Of a stretch of DNA of 64,000 nt, positions 12,504 through 24,544 are shown in pieces. Every line of letters starts with the position of its first letter. Positions within the stretch are counted from its first letter, which is position 1. A program made the translations under genes and the position numbers. Origin of the DNA: Sipunculus nudus (taxonomy: Eukaryota > Annelida > Sipuncula > Golfingiida > Sipunculidae); the NCBI GenBank assembly GCA_026874595.1, contig CM049312.1, forward strand, positions 68,664,929 through 68,728,928, given 5' to 3'. The notes below the pieces were generated by a model, which had not been told where the DNA came from, ran no database searches, and saw nothing but the letters and a program-made list of their open reading frames with translations.

Positions 12504-12818
12504 GAGAACACAACATTCTACATGTACCTGGTATGTGAATAGGCCTCTATAACTTTATAGGCTATATGTTCGAAAGTCTTTTTTCCTTAATCTTCATGCA
12601 GGAGGCATCTTAGTAGGTAGCAACTGATTAAACTAAAATACGGTAAGTCGACAAGCGACTACGTGTATCCGCCGAAATGAGATGAGGGCGAAGTTAGGCA
12701 TGGATTGAGCGGTAAGGGGAAATAGAGTTGAGATGAGTTGCATACGAGCATGAATGCCTGCCAAGAAACATGATTGTAGGTCGCGCCACCTGTCATTTGA
12801 ACGAGAAACCTATGCAAG

Positions 12819-12821
<3 letters not shown>
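12504..12821. other. stretch without a recognisable gene
   Basis: Nothing recognised on either strand. Confidence 0.4.

Positions 12822-12864
<43 letters not shown>
12822..12864. repeat. (TA)n microsatellite
   Basis: A 43-bp TA run immediately left of the inverted-repeat element that starts at about 12871. TA-rich DNA may have served as its target. Confidence 0.95.
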
Positions 12865-12870
<6 letters not shown>

Positions 12871-14315
12871 GTTACAGTCAATGTGTAAAATCAGTTAATT
12901 TGTAAATTGCCTGAAAATTGCAGTCATTTTACAAATTGACTGAAAAATGAGTCAGTTTATATGACAGATTGACTGAATCGATATGAAATGGTATTTTTTT
13001 TTTACATATCTCATTATTTGAAACAGATATATAGTATAACAATTTACTTTTAATTAAACTTTATGCCTGTTTCTTCTTTCAAACTAATTATGAAGGATAC
13101 TGATCATGTAATAAAATTAATTACCAGACTGGGGAGGGGGGACCAGAAGCATAGAGTTTAAATAAACAGGCAATTTTAGCATAATGAATTATGCATACTA
13201 TATTTGACAACTCATATGTATACATCTTTGCTTATATGTGATAACGAGGATCAAGCCAAATAGAAACGTTTGATAAAATAAAATATTAAAAAACATTAAA
13301 GGGCGTGATAAAATGAGAAACGTATGATATAGATTGTAGAACGGTGAAGGATAACCACAGTTACATGGTTGTCAATATCAAATTCTTAATTAAGATAAGC
13401 TTACGTGAGTTACAAAGGGTAAACTGTAAGTTGTAGTAGTGTTGAGTTGTCAGCTGTTAAGACACTATACAGAAGTACAATATGATAGAGTTTAGTGGAC
13501 AAACCATAATACCCGGCATCCCCTCCCCACGCCTCCCCCATAATGTCAAATCATGGAATGTCATTTTGCCATATTAACTGAGTTATTTACAAAAATGTGT
13601 GAGTTTCCTTAAATATTCAAAGAGTGTAATCTTTCATAAATAACTAAGGTACTAACTTAAAACGATGACTGATTATATGGCATTGTTCACTCGTTTCCGG
13701 GACATTGCGAAAAAAAATCATTAAAGCACACAAATTAAAAAATCCATGCAGACTTCGACAATTAAACCAGGCCTTTAAGTTTTATAGTTAAATAACCACA
13801 GACGGATCCATTTTTTTTTGGGGGGGGGGGGGGCTTCTCAGGGGACGTTTGCTTCCCTGAGTACTTTAGGCCAAACATTTTCATATCTTGATTCTGAAAT
13901 GAGAATATTCACGGTTATTTATACCGAAATTTCTTTCAAAACTGCTGAATTTTTTAAAGAAATGTGCGACAATGTTTCTGTTTTGAGGGAGGGGGTCACC
14001 CTGCCCAAAGTCACTCCCAAAGTGCAAAGATGCAATTGCACCCCTAAGACAGTATAATATTAACATCTAATATTATTACAAAATTATTTCTGCAAGAACC
14101 AGAATTAAGCCAGATGGAAGCTTTTTATTGAATAAATTATTAAACTACACAATAATATTTTGTAAAATGAATAAATATTTTGAAAGAGCAAGGTAAATGT
14201 AAAAAATAAACTGTCAGTCATTTTATAAGAGACCTGAGTGAATCAGGCAATTTGTAAATTGACTGAACATTTCAGGCAATTTACACATTGACTGATTTTA
14301 CACATTGACTCTAAC
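12871..14315. mobile_element. 1.45-kb non-autonomous DNA transposon with ~85-bp terminal inverted repeats
   Basis: The left end GTTACAGTCAATGTGTAAAA is repeated, inverted, at the right end as TTTTACACATTGACTCTAAC. The alignment continues inward for about 85 bp with few mismatches (to about 12955 and from about 14225). The ends also contain iterated AATTTGTAAATTGNCTGA subrepeats. Both flanks read TA or ATATTTAT, so a TA target duplication (Tc1/mariner-like) is possible but not proven, because the left flank is a TA microsatellite. The interior has no transposase; it holds a T/G tract near 13811-13833 and short frames only. Confidence 0.75.
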
Positions 14316-14319
14316 ATAT

Positions 14320-15070
14320 TTATGCAAAATTTCAGGTGGATAAGTTAAACCACTGCCGTGAAATGAGTAATTTTCCCCATAGGCAGATGAACAGATGGAC
14401 ACCACGATTTAATGGTTGTAGGTTTGGTCACCAAATTTGTATAAACTGTTGAGCTGTGTAAGGTCTTTACTCATGCAAAATTTCAGACCGAATCGTCAAA
14501 CTAGTCCTGAAATGGATGTCTGCCGTGTAAACATGTTTAAAGGTGGCGCTACCTTAACTCAACGAAAAATCTATCCAAAATGTATACACATGCAAAATTT
14601 CAGGCGGATAAGGCAAACCTCTGCCAAGATATGAGTAATTTTTTATCCAAGACAGACAAACGGATGGACACCATGCAAAAATTGTTGCCACTAGTTTTGT
14701 GTATGATAAATATGTATATAAAATCTATACATATGCAAAAATTAGGCCGATACATCAAACATTCCGGAGATATTAGCATGGATGTCTGCAGCGTAAACGT
14801 GAATGTAGGTGGCTCCACTACGAAAAAGCTATACTATACACATACAGAATTTCAGGTGGAAAAGACTAACCACTGCAGAGGTAAAAGTGATTTCAACCTA
14901 AGACTGGCGAAAAAGATTGGCGCTGTGCAAAAATGGTTGTAGATGGCGCCACCAGTTGTTTGTATAATAAAGGGCTATCATGCAAAATTTCAGCCCGATT
15001 GGTCAAATCAGTCCCAAGGTATGTGGGTTTATGGGTGAAACAGATGCACAGACGGACTTGCGCAGAGAGG
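14320..15070. repeat. degenerate tandem array, ~110-150-bp units
   Basis: The landmark TGCAAAATTTCAG or a close variant recurs near 14324, 14474, 14591, 14733, 14844 and 14982. Between landmarks come CAAACCACTGCC-like, then GATGGACACCATGCAAAA-like and GGTGGCGCTACC-like blocks. Reading frames here are by-products of the repeat. Confidence 0.75.
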
Positions 15071-16635
15071 AATGGTCAGAGGTCAACCCGATTACATTTG
15101 ACCCAATATAGTTCCGAGTTTTTATAAAATCCTGCCAGTGGTTACAGAGGTGTTCAGCGGAAATCTATGCAGCGGCGGGGCCGGCGTCCGGCTGAAAACA
15201 TTGTATCCCCAAAACTCTGTTTCATGGTTTCCAAGCATCCTACTATATTTTGAGCATTTGGGCGTGGACGAAAAAAGGTTTATTCCGATAAAACCTTTAC
15301 AGATACATAGACCTATGCCACCAAACACACTCCGCAGACAGATTCTCCGATGAGTGTTGTCCTCGGAGCACTTTCATGTCGCATCTCCGCCCCCGTATCG
15401 AACCATGATATATTTATTTATTTATATATGTATTACTCCCACTTCTCGAAACCTGTTTTGTGTACACGATAAGACCAAAATATCACTGGTCGCTTGTCGA
15501 AATTAGTAGCATACCGTTTTTATTTCTAATATTTTAAGAAGAGAATAATAAAGATTAATGCTTATACATGATCCGAGTCTTTTTCTTTTTTTTTTTTTTG
15601 GAGGGGGGGGTGAAAAATCCATTTTAAACAGTAAAACAACAGGTCAATATTGATGAATAGTGGAGAATATTTGCAAAACTGACAAGGGCGGATTTACCGG
15701 GGCAATTGCGTAATACCGAAAAGCAGCGCCTGATTTTGCTTCTCGTGTGAGTTTCTTCCTTATAATCGTCCATGCGACAGCTGCATAACGTCTACTAGCA
15801 CTCTAGGCATACGTTAACAAGTATCAGGGTGTTGACCTCCACCCCCACCCCCATCAACCACACACTTTTTTTCAAAACCTGTATCCTCCCTTAGGCTGAT
15901 GGTCAAATTTCACTGCTTCTTTTCCATAAATACTCCTTTTATTCAATAGTAACGATAAGTGTGATCTTTCTTCTTTAGTATAAATAGACGAACCAATTCA
16001 TGTGGCTGAAGTATTGTATGTTAATATTATCCCAAGACAAGGTTGGGGACACTATGCTATTTGCACGTTCCCTCTGCCGCCACAGCCGCCGCTAAAACCT
16101 CTTAGCGAACTCGAACTCGAAAAGTATTTCAGGGATCTCTATAAAACGTGACATGTGTATAGATATGGGCGAGAGAACAAATTATATTTAAAAGAGACTT
16201 ATTTCATATTATGTACATGATAGTTATGAGTTATAGGGTGAATTGTCTGTTAACCGGGGTCATTACCTTTACTATGAGACCTTGAATAATTTCCATATGA
16301 TTTTTGTTAACCCCACAACTTTTGAAGTACTGCCTGTTTCCTTCAAATTTGAAAATAAGCTTGTGGACCCGAAAATATTAGTGGCAGATTAAATAAAACT
16401 TAGAAATAGTTTGTCCTTTATTATTCATCACATTTACCAACAACCGTCTCTTTTCTTATGTAAACTAACAGGAGTGTAGAAGACCGCAGAAATAATTTCA
16501 AGTCACCAAAATGACTTTACTTAAGTGATGAACGATCTAAGGTCTATTGCACTTATATCCTTTATCGCAAAATCTTCTTAACTGATTACTACCAATTGTT
16601 AAAGAAATTCTGGATCAACCTCATTTTGCATATTA
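15071..16635. other. stretch without a recognisable gene
   Basis: A GC-richer patch at 15130-15400 is open on both strands but has no recognisable domain. T/G tracts lie at 15585-15610. Sequence near 16250-16330 resembles the dispersed GGGGTCA/ACCTTTAC repeat also seen at 26150-26540. Confidence 0.4.
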
Positions 16636-16639
16636 ATCC

Positions 16640-16870
16640 AAAGAGATGCACAGGTGATGCCATTGCTACACTAACTTCTTATATTTACCAAGATTTGGAC
16701 GGGGACTCCCGAAGTTATGCGACTTTTCATTGATTATTCTTCTGCCTTTAACACAATACAGCCGCACATCATGATCGATCAGTTCTGTAGGTATAACATT
16801 CCTCCTACCTGCTGTCTATGGATTCTAGATTTTCTCCTAGATAGAAGGCAACATGTTAGAACAAGCCAAA
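16640..16870 (+). pseudogene. LINE reverse transcriptase fragment
   Basis: The segment reads PKRCTGDAIATLTSYIYQDLD, then after a frameshift near 16710 FIDYSSAFNTIQPHIMIDQF, then LWILDFLLDRRQHVR. This is the N-terminal palm/fingers region of CR1/Rex-type reverse transcriptases, where FIDYSSAFNTI carries the first catalytic Asp. Homology ends near 16865, before the YADD box, so it is a short inactive relic. Confidence 0.85.
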
Positions 16871-16879
16871 CAATTGTTA

Positions 16880-18090
16880 TCAGATATTATCATCAATACT
16901 GCACAAACATGCACACAGAAAGCACGCAGATAGAATTCAATGAATCGTATAATATCATGGCGGCACATGACATAGAAACACGTTCCATAATTAATAATCA
17001 ATCTTATTTTATTCTTTGGGACGATATAGCCATTCAAAGAGATTTTCTAACACCAAAAGCTCCCCGTCTGTCCTGATAATATGATAGATGAATTACAAAT
17101 GCAGAGAGCAAAATGATCTGCCATAAGCAGAATATGGATAAAAATATGCTTTTAAAACGGTCCAATTAAACCCCGAGAAAAAAATAAACTACATTTCCCC
17201 TGAAAATAAAGGAAATGATAACCCAGGGACTGCAGAAGGTACCGATGCAACTTTTTTTTTGGGGGGGGGGGGGACTAATTGGATATTACTGGCGACACTG
17301 CTTATAGGTTACTGATATTAGGAATTCTCAGTAATCGCAGTTTCGCTCTATGTTTTATTAAGATCCACTATATCAGTCGACTTTGTACGGCTGATGTTGT
17401 GAATCGCATGCATTAGGAAAGAAATATTTATGGAAAGCACCATGAAGATTGTTTTACTTATGCATGAATGCAATATGGAAGGGAACTGTAATATATTGTC
17501 AAACTAACGTATTGAATAACGAAATCAAACTCTTATTTCAATACACAAGTTCTGGCTTGAAATAATATTTTTTTCAGTTTTCCTCTTTGTTTGCATTTCA
17601 AATACTGTATTAGCATAAGAGCCTGAACTTAAAATTTCAAATGATTAAATATTTTACACTTTAAAGAACTATTATAATGTTTTATAAAGAAATCAGTTTC
17701 ACTTTCACGAGGTTTATCAAATATTACAATCTTGGACTTGGAATTTCAGGTCTGTCCAGGTCGGTCTCGAAGTAGATCATGGATTTGTCTGTCCATATCT
17801 TCAACTTTCATAATTAACTTTACAAAAAAAATACATATTCTTTTATCATTCGAGTAATCTTGTCTCCATTTAAGTCCCTAGGACACGCACCTAGAGACGG
17901 GTTGGAGGGTGGTTGAGTTAAAAATGGTAAACATTATGGATATGGTAATACCAGAAATGAATTATCTGGGTAATAAAACCATAGAATCAATATATTGGTT
18001 GACCCTCTATGTCAAATGTTAAGTTAATTATAGTATTTTTGCTATTTTCGTATTTTTGCCGACGCCAAAAATTACGAATATTAATTCTAT
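16880..18090. other. stretch without a recognisable gene, downstream of the sulfotransferase
   Basis: AT-rich, with a T/G tract at 17252-17274. No coding homology is seen. Part of it would be the 3' flank of the minus-strand sulfotransferase. Confidence 0.4.
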
Positions 18091-18097
18091 TCCAGGT

Positions 18098-19102
18098 TTA
18101 TTTCCAGTTGAACCTACGACGGATCAGGCGAAAGAGTTTCTCATTATACGGACGATAATAGGCCCTCATCTTCGCTAGCAGACTCTCACTTACATGGACA
18201 TGAGGAATTCCTTTAGATTTGGGCATGCACTTTACCTTTCCGAAGTTCTGATAACAGTAGAATCCTTTTTCTTCATCGAAAATAAACATATTAGACTTAA
18301 ATTTGTGTGACACGCCCAGAAATTTCTCTATTTGTTTCATTATTTTGTATGGTTCCTTCACTAAATTCTCTGAGTCAATCACAAGTATTTGATCCAGCGA
18401 AAACCACTTTAGAAACGGCTGCAAACAGTCGTAGTATCTACTTAATCTGATGATCCAGACTTCTGGATCGATTTCCATCGGACGTCCAGGTAGACATACA
18501 AAATCTTCTATTGTTCTTTTTTCACAATCCCTGTTTTTATTACACATCATTGTATAGTGGGAATCAACACGCTCTGTTGGGTCTCTCAAGAGCAAAATAA
18601 GCCTCATAGCCGGATTTATGTGATACATTCCATGTGCCATTTCATCTCCTTTTCCAAAACCAAACCCACCTTTCTCGATAAAAATCACTTGACCCTCTCT
18701 TGATAAAGGCATCAGAGATCTGAACCAGTCAACTCCTTTCTTGAGTGAACGAACGTATTCCGATGGTAACACTCTTGTGTGTATAATATCTGGATGTAGA
18801 TCAAGAAATGTCTCCAGTGTTTCCTGTCCACCTTTTTCCACCCCAATTATCTGTGCCCCAGGCAAACGTTTCTTCAACAAGCTTTGGGTTGTACCGTTCA
18901 ATCTTGTAAAGTTGTAATCAGATGTAACGGTGTTATTGCTCTCACTTTGCCAACCAACGGATCCAGGAGTACTATTTCCTTGTTCGTAAGACAAAATAGC
19001 TAAGATATTTTCGGATAATGGAGATTCGAAGATTTGAAAATAATGTACGACTGACATGGTCAAACATAACAGCAAGAAAAATAATGCAACTTTCTTGTAC
19101 AT
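18098..19102 (-). CDS. heparan sulfate glucosamine 3-O-sulfotransferase-like protein (divergent)
   Basis: An intact intronless frame of 334 residues, a usual size for Golgi 3-O-sulfotransferases (HS3ST family), which transfer sulfate from PAPS to glucosamine in heparan sulfate. Seen: a short Lys tail and one hydrophobic segment at residues 5-22 (type II anchor), a stem with sequons at N43, N56, N64 and N69, then the sulfotransferase fold. The PAPS 5' loop is GVEKGGQETLETFL (K90), where the family has KGGTR; PSEY keeps the Glu of the family SEVHF motif (E115); IEKGG replaces EKTP (K144 kept); the 3'-phosphate loop RDPTERVDSHY (R173, S181) is intact. KGFYC (C283) and C292 match the family disulfide, followed by a SKG loop. 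The ATG has A at -3. The altered loops make normal activity uncertain. An AATAAA hexamer overlaps the stop codon. Confidence 0.88.
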   Translation of the reverse strand: MYKKVALFFLLLCLTMSVVHYFQIFESPLSENILAILSYEQGNSTPGSVGWQSESNNTVTSDYNFTRLNGTTQSLLKKRLPGAQIIGVEKGGQETLETFLDLHPDIIHTRVLPSEYVRSLKKGVDWFRSLMPLSREGQVIFIEKGGFGFGKGDEMAHGMYHINPAMRLILLLRDPTERVDSHYTMMCNKNRDCEKRTIEDFVCLPGRPMEIDPEVWIIRLSRYYDCLQPFLKWFSLDQILVIDSENLVKEPYKIMKQIEKFLGVSHKFKSNMFIFDEEKGFYCYQNFGKVKCMPKSKGIPHVHVSESLLAKMRAYYRPYNEKLFRLIRRRFNWK

Positions 19103-19445
19103 AATGCTGAAGCACCGCCGAACAACTAACTAAGGTATATGACGGTTTGCTACATTCTGAAAATTTTTCTTGGTACCAAATCAATACTTTTAAGTTCGCA
19201 CCTAATAGTTCTTCTTTTCCTTTTTTGTTATTCAACTTTGCCATTGAACTCTGCTGATATATGTCTAAGATATCTGTAGATATATTTTCTGAGGCACATA
19301 TTTTTGTAACACAATGATACAACATGTAGAACCTGTGTGGACGCCATCATGAGAGTATTTTGCATTTAACGGCAAATACTGCAGACACACCCGGCGCTGC
19401 ACTACTGCATGTGTGGTAGTTCACACAAAACTAGACATTCATGAT
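19103..19445. other. 5' flank of the sulfotransferase gene
   Basis: Upstream of the minus-strand start. No TATA box or further exon can be assigned. A 10-bp poly-C run and a second C-rich run lie at 19460-19482. Confidence 0.35.
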
Positions 19446-19449
19446 AAAT

Positions 19450-20580
19450 ATAAATCATCCCCCCCCCCCCTCCTCCCCCCTGAATATAGGAAAATTTGAT
19501 ACAAAAGCTGAGGTATCTGAACCACCAATGCATTGACCACTATGATTCTTTGCATGGATATTGATCAAGGAGTGTTTCTTCAGATTGATGGCGCGACTTT
19601 ATTTTTTTACGCAATTTGAGACCTCTAAAGATGTGGTTGTATGTTAATAGGGCACACATTGTAACCACTGGACCTAGAATCTTCTTAGTTCACATCCAGG
19701 GTGGTCCATGGAAAATCTCCCTCGAAACCTTTAATTATGTCTCTGTTACCCATATTCTCTGAGCTATGGGGCTCAGAAGTACCCCCAGAATATTTAAAAG
19801 AATTATACAAAAGCTCCAGTATCTGATCAACTAATCCATTGATCACTAGTTTCTTCGCATGCCTTTTCATCAATGAGTGTTTCATTAATTCCTGCAGACT
19901 GGTGGCGCCAACTGGATTTTTAGAATTTTAAGCAATTTCTCTATTTTTGGACCTTAAAAGAAGCAGTCATCAGGGCACACAGGGCACACATAATAACCAC
20001 TTGACCCTGAATCTTTCAACTTTACATCCGGGGGGGGGGGGTCTATGAAAATCTCCTTGATAACCTGAAATTAGGTCTCTGTTTTCCATTTTCTTTGAGC
20101 TATGGGGCTTATATCTCCCATAATTATTTATATTGATACCAAAGCAGGGCACATATCATTATCATCGGACCTAGAATCTTCTAACTTCACTCTTAAGAGT
20201 TCCTCAAAATTTCTCTTTATGACACATGGAATATTCTCTGAGCTATGGGGCTCAAAACCCCAGAATGTTTAAAAGTTTGATACAAAATGTCCAGTATCTA
20301 AACAACCAATGTATTGATTACCATGTTTCCTGCATGCATATTGACCAAGGAGTGTTTCGTCAATCCCTGCACACTGGTGGAAACGTTAAATTAGGTCCCT
20401 GTTACCCATATTCTTTGAGCAATGGGGCTTATAAGCACCCCCCCCCCCCCCAAGAATATTAAAATTTGATACCAAAGTCGGACAAAAATCATAACTATGG
20501 ACCAAGAATCTTCTACCTTGACATCCTGAGGTTTCCTCAAAAGTTCTCCCAAGAAGCCTGAAAGGGGATTACTGTGATAT
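19450..20580. repeat. degenerate repeat block with ~300-bp units
   Basis: The segment TTTAAAA, TTGATACAAAA, CCAGTATCTGA, ACCAATGCATTGA, then CAAGGAGTGTTTC and CTGGTGGCG occurs in similar form near 19484, 19789 and 20262. Another shared block (AGAATCTTCTAACTTCACATC, split by variants, then TTTGAGCTATGGGGCT) recurs near 19676, 20010, 20170, 20226 and 20415. Poly-C and poly-G runs of 10 or more lie inside. No coding content is recognised. Confidence 0.7.
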
Positions 20581-20799
20581 ATATACTCGGAGTTTTGGGT
20601 TATGTTTTAGCACCAAAGATATAATGCAAAATACACAAAAATTGCAAGATTCCTTAGGAAAGGCTATTGGTTATCAAATACGGTGTGCTTCTGGGTCTTG
20701 ATGAAATTAAGCTAATATGCATGAATGATGGTGCCACCTACATTATCTTAATTAGTTGCCTGTGCAAAGAGATATTTTCAACATGTCAGTCGGCTTATC

Positions 20800-23190
20800 G
20801 TCATGACCCATGAGTCACTTGTTTAACCTTGCAGCAGGTCCAGAATAAATGCATTAGATTCTCTGGTTCTGTATTAAAAAATTACACATAGATTTGAATT
20901 TTTGATATTCCAATGTGTGACTAGAAATTATTTACTAAGCAATGATTTAACAATTAATACTGGAAAACTTAAGACTTTGTATCCATACATTTTGTAAATA
21001 GAAGCATATAAATTTCCTCAAAGTCAACTTTTACAGCTGGAACATATGTTGCTACTTAAGGCAAAAATGGCCATTATCTATTTTTTTAACAAGAGTTAAT
21101 GATTCTTGTTGGTGAACTTCTAGAGCTTTAAAACCTACAATAAAAACAAAAAAGATATGGGATCTATATTATTTTCATTTTGTCCTTTTAAACTTAGCAT
21201 TCAAGACATACCATCTTAAATCAATAATTCCTTGCAATACCTTTTCAACCCAAAATGTAAATATTACCTCGCCAGCACAATCAAACAAATCATGTGATGT
21301 GTTAATTCCTATTTCATAGAACTGTTTCCAGTATATGGTGGTAATACTAATTTATATAGGCCTATTATTCCAAATAAATTGCTGTTCCGGTGGGACATAA
21401 TCAAAGTATCTTTTACGAAACATTACGTAACTTTTTAAAAATTTATTTATAGAGGACCTGTATATTATATATCTATATTTTTCAGTTATAAGTTATACTA
21501 ATAAGAAACATATTTACATCAGAACATATAGACTGCAAATAATATTCAAACAATAGATTCCATGATCTTCAATCCTTGGATATACCTTTTAATCCAAGAT
21601 ATCCATGAGGTATATATTATAGATTCAATATGCTGAAACCCTTTGGCTTCCATGTTTTACTTCTTGTATTAATCTTACTCTTTTAGCTCTTTCTCTACCT
21701 TTATGCCACAAAAATCTGAATATCATATCTTTGACCTCTTTGTAAAAGTCATCTGGTATAGGCTCATTTGCTAGAAAATAATAAAACTTTGAAAATAGGA
21801 AATTGTTAACAATTTGATTTTATTTCTAGCAAAGTCAAACCTCTTTGATTTCACATATGTAATGTATTTTGAGCTAATTTTAATTTAGAGCTGTCATTCA
21901 ATTATTGTTCTTCCTTTTTATTATATCAAATGTTTACTGCCAAATATTAAACAGGATTACTGGACCATTTAATCCCAAATGGCGTGTGTACGTCGTTCTT
22001 GTTCTGACCATTCCACATTCTCTCACATTTTTCAAATTTAAACTTCAGCTCCACTGAAACTCCACTGTTATATTATTATAAGTTAAGAAAATATTAAGAT
22101 ATATTCAAACCATCTTATTTTTGACAGACGCATGCATCCCTGTGTTTTATAATTATCAATATCATCTAATCTTTTTAAAGAAATTAATTCATCTTATAAA
22201 GCTTGATTTTGGTGGGTCTCTGATTATCTAATATTTCCCGAAATTTTTTTAGTCTATAGATAAGAAATTCTTCTTTGGATCATTTTTTTCTTAGCTCTTT
22301 TTTTACTATAATCTATACTTTACTGTCTAAGTTTATATTTTAATCATTCAAATTTAATTCGGTCATCTGTAATATTAGAATATTCCTGTTTCCAAACCTC
22401 TGTTTCCTTAATAAGGCTCTCCGCATATTCAGCCTTATTTAATATATCTTTGTTTATTTTCCAATAACCTTTTCCTTAAATTTCTTTGTTTGCTATTTTT
22501 TTAAATTAATATATAACTGCACATTGATCTGATTTGATTTATGGTTGAATCACAAAATCTTTTAATGTATCTTGTAAACCATTTGAAATCCATCAGTAGT
22601 CTAAAGTAGAACATATATTCTCATTTGTTTGCCATGTATAGCATTTCACAGATGGGTATTTCAATCTAACAATATCCGTAAGTGATAAATAATCTGCAAT
22701 TTTGTTAAAAGTAACTTCAACACTCTACCTTATGTCAGCCGTACCTAATTTTTTTTATCATTTTTTGCAATAGATATTATATTAAAGTCTCCTCCTATAA
22801 TAGCGTCCTCTGTTTGTAGGTCTATATGTTGCTTATATGATAATGTTGTGAATAAAAGTGTTTCTGTTCTCCTACATTTTTGGAGCGTAGATGTTGATTA
22901 AGGTTTTATTATGCCTCTTCTATTTTAAGCCCCATTATGAGAATCCTACCATCATGAGAACTATATACTTTTGTTAAACCTTCTAATACTAAGATCTTTT
23001 TTTGAAAAAGGCACAGCCTTTACTTGATGAATTTGCATGACTAAGAACAGCTTTTCCGCTCCACTCATTCCTCCATTTTTTTATTTCTTTTTAAAGAATG
23101 TCACATTTAGGCATTTTGGTCCATCTAAATAGAGATCTGCTCTTTCTAAGGTTACCTTAACCTCTAGCATTTAGAGTTATTATTTGATTT
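20800..23190 (-). pseudogene. decayed L1/Tx1-like LINE, second copy
   Basis: On the minus strand, the 5' end near 23190 shows a degenerate endonuclease start (MKIK then ITLNARG-like after a shift), then EWSGKAVLSHANSSSKGCAF near 23060, INIYAPK near 22880, and a degenerate GGDFN-type site near 22790. The 3' end near 20835-20870 keeps ENLMHLFWTCCKVKQV, the terminal Cys/His region of L1/Tx1-type ORF2. The reverse transcriptase between is heavily mutated and lacks any long open frame. This copy is more decayed than the ones at 1.6-4.8 and 41.1-43.9 kb. Confidence 0.7.
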
Positions 23191-23199
23191 TCATAAATA

Positions 23200-23770
23200 T
23201 AATTTTTTTTTACAATAAAAAGCCCAATGAGAAATAGAAAAATTATTGTACAGAGAGATTAGATAGAATATGACCACGATGGGGTTTCTTTCATTTATAT
23301 TAGATATAAAAATCCAATCTTCAATCAAGCTTACCCTACAGCGAGTGACCTCTGGTTTGCTCCAACATATTAACAATGGTTGCAAATCTGAAGGCCCTTG
23401 GATCTCTATGATCCATGCTAAACCTTAGAAACAATTCTTTCACTCGTGTATTGTTGCAAACATGAAAGGCGTAAGCATTGCGCTTTATATATTTTGTAAC
23501 TATATAATTTTTGAACGGCAACATCAGTTTAAAATATTAATAAACATAGATATGAAATTATTTTTGTTAAATCCTATGAATACTATACAAAGACGAACAA
23601 CAGCAAAAAAAAATCTTTTTATGATTTAATCTTCACTGACGACAGATTATTTTGTATTTAATAGGAAAACAGTTGAACGGCTTTTTTCATAAAATCGTGT
23701 TCAAGTCGGTATGTTACTAATCTTTTATGAGCCCCAACATACTGAAATTTTGACCGTAATATTTTGAAAT
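23200..23770. other. stretch without a recognisable gene
   Basis: AT-rich; only random short frames on the minus strand. Confidence 0.4.
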
Positions 23771-23779
23771 AAAACAGCC

Positions 23780-24520
23780 AAAATGACCAAAAGTGATATA
23801 CAGAAAGTATTAAAGGGACTTCAGTTCTCTGATAATGCCTCAGATGACGATATTCAAAACAGATGTCGTGAGCTAGCGGGGAAGGACAATCCCGCCAAAA
23901 CACAGATAAATCAGCTATAAAAACATTACAGAAAATGTCCTCTGCATTTCGAGTTATGAACATTGAGCTTTACAATGAGATAAAAGCCTACCAAAAACAC
24001 AGGGTGGACATTAAAGAAAATACATCCTCTCTAACTATGCATCTTGTTCCCAAAACACTACTAGTTAAGAATGAAGTATATAAGGGTTTTACAACACAAA
24101 GCCAGTACCAAAACATCCAGGAAAAATAAAGCATGGACTGCAATTTAAAAGTTGCTACCGTTCACCAGTTGATATAGTGTTGTATGGCTCTATTTTGCTC
24201 AAATTCTATAAATCTACAGCCAACCTGTTAGTCCAAGGAAATTCGTACATGTTGTGGCACGCCGAACATTTGCTGGGAAAAATTGACCAACTTTTCTCCA
24301 ATGACAAAAAAAAATGGCTTTTGCTAACAGATAAATTAGTGTTCAAAAGAGTGGTACAACCTGATAATGAAAATGATCTTGGTGGCATTAACTTTGAAGT
24401 TGAAAATCAGAGACATGAAGATCCAGAGAGAATCAAATCACCAAATCTCTCAGAAAATACCCTGAAACCATTATCTACCTTACGCTGTCCATACAGAATA
24501 TGAAAAACCGTTTATTAAGA
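23780..24520 (+). repeat. dispersed repeat with degenerate ORF, copy 2
   Basis: This is the second copy of the repeat at the window start and extends about 70 bp further 5'. The frame begins near an ATG at 23782 with KSDIQKVLKGLQFSDNAS, then DDDIQNRCRELAGKDNPAK and TQINQL before a stop. Later open pieces are 23935-24129 (MSSAFRVMNIELYNEIKAYQ) and 24177-24503 (with MLWHAEHLLGKIDQLF and an acidic tail with DPERI). At least two frameshifts or stops interrupt it. The family is not recognised. Its position upstream of a LINE endonuclease remnant suggests it might be a non-LTR ORF1. Confidence 0.6.
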
Positions 24521-24544
24521 CCGAAACCTAGGAAACATATACAC

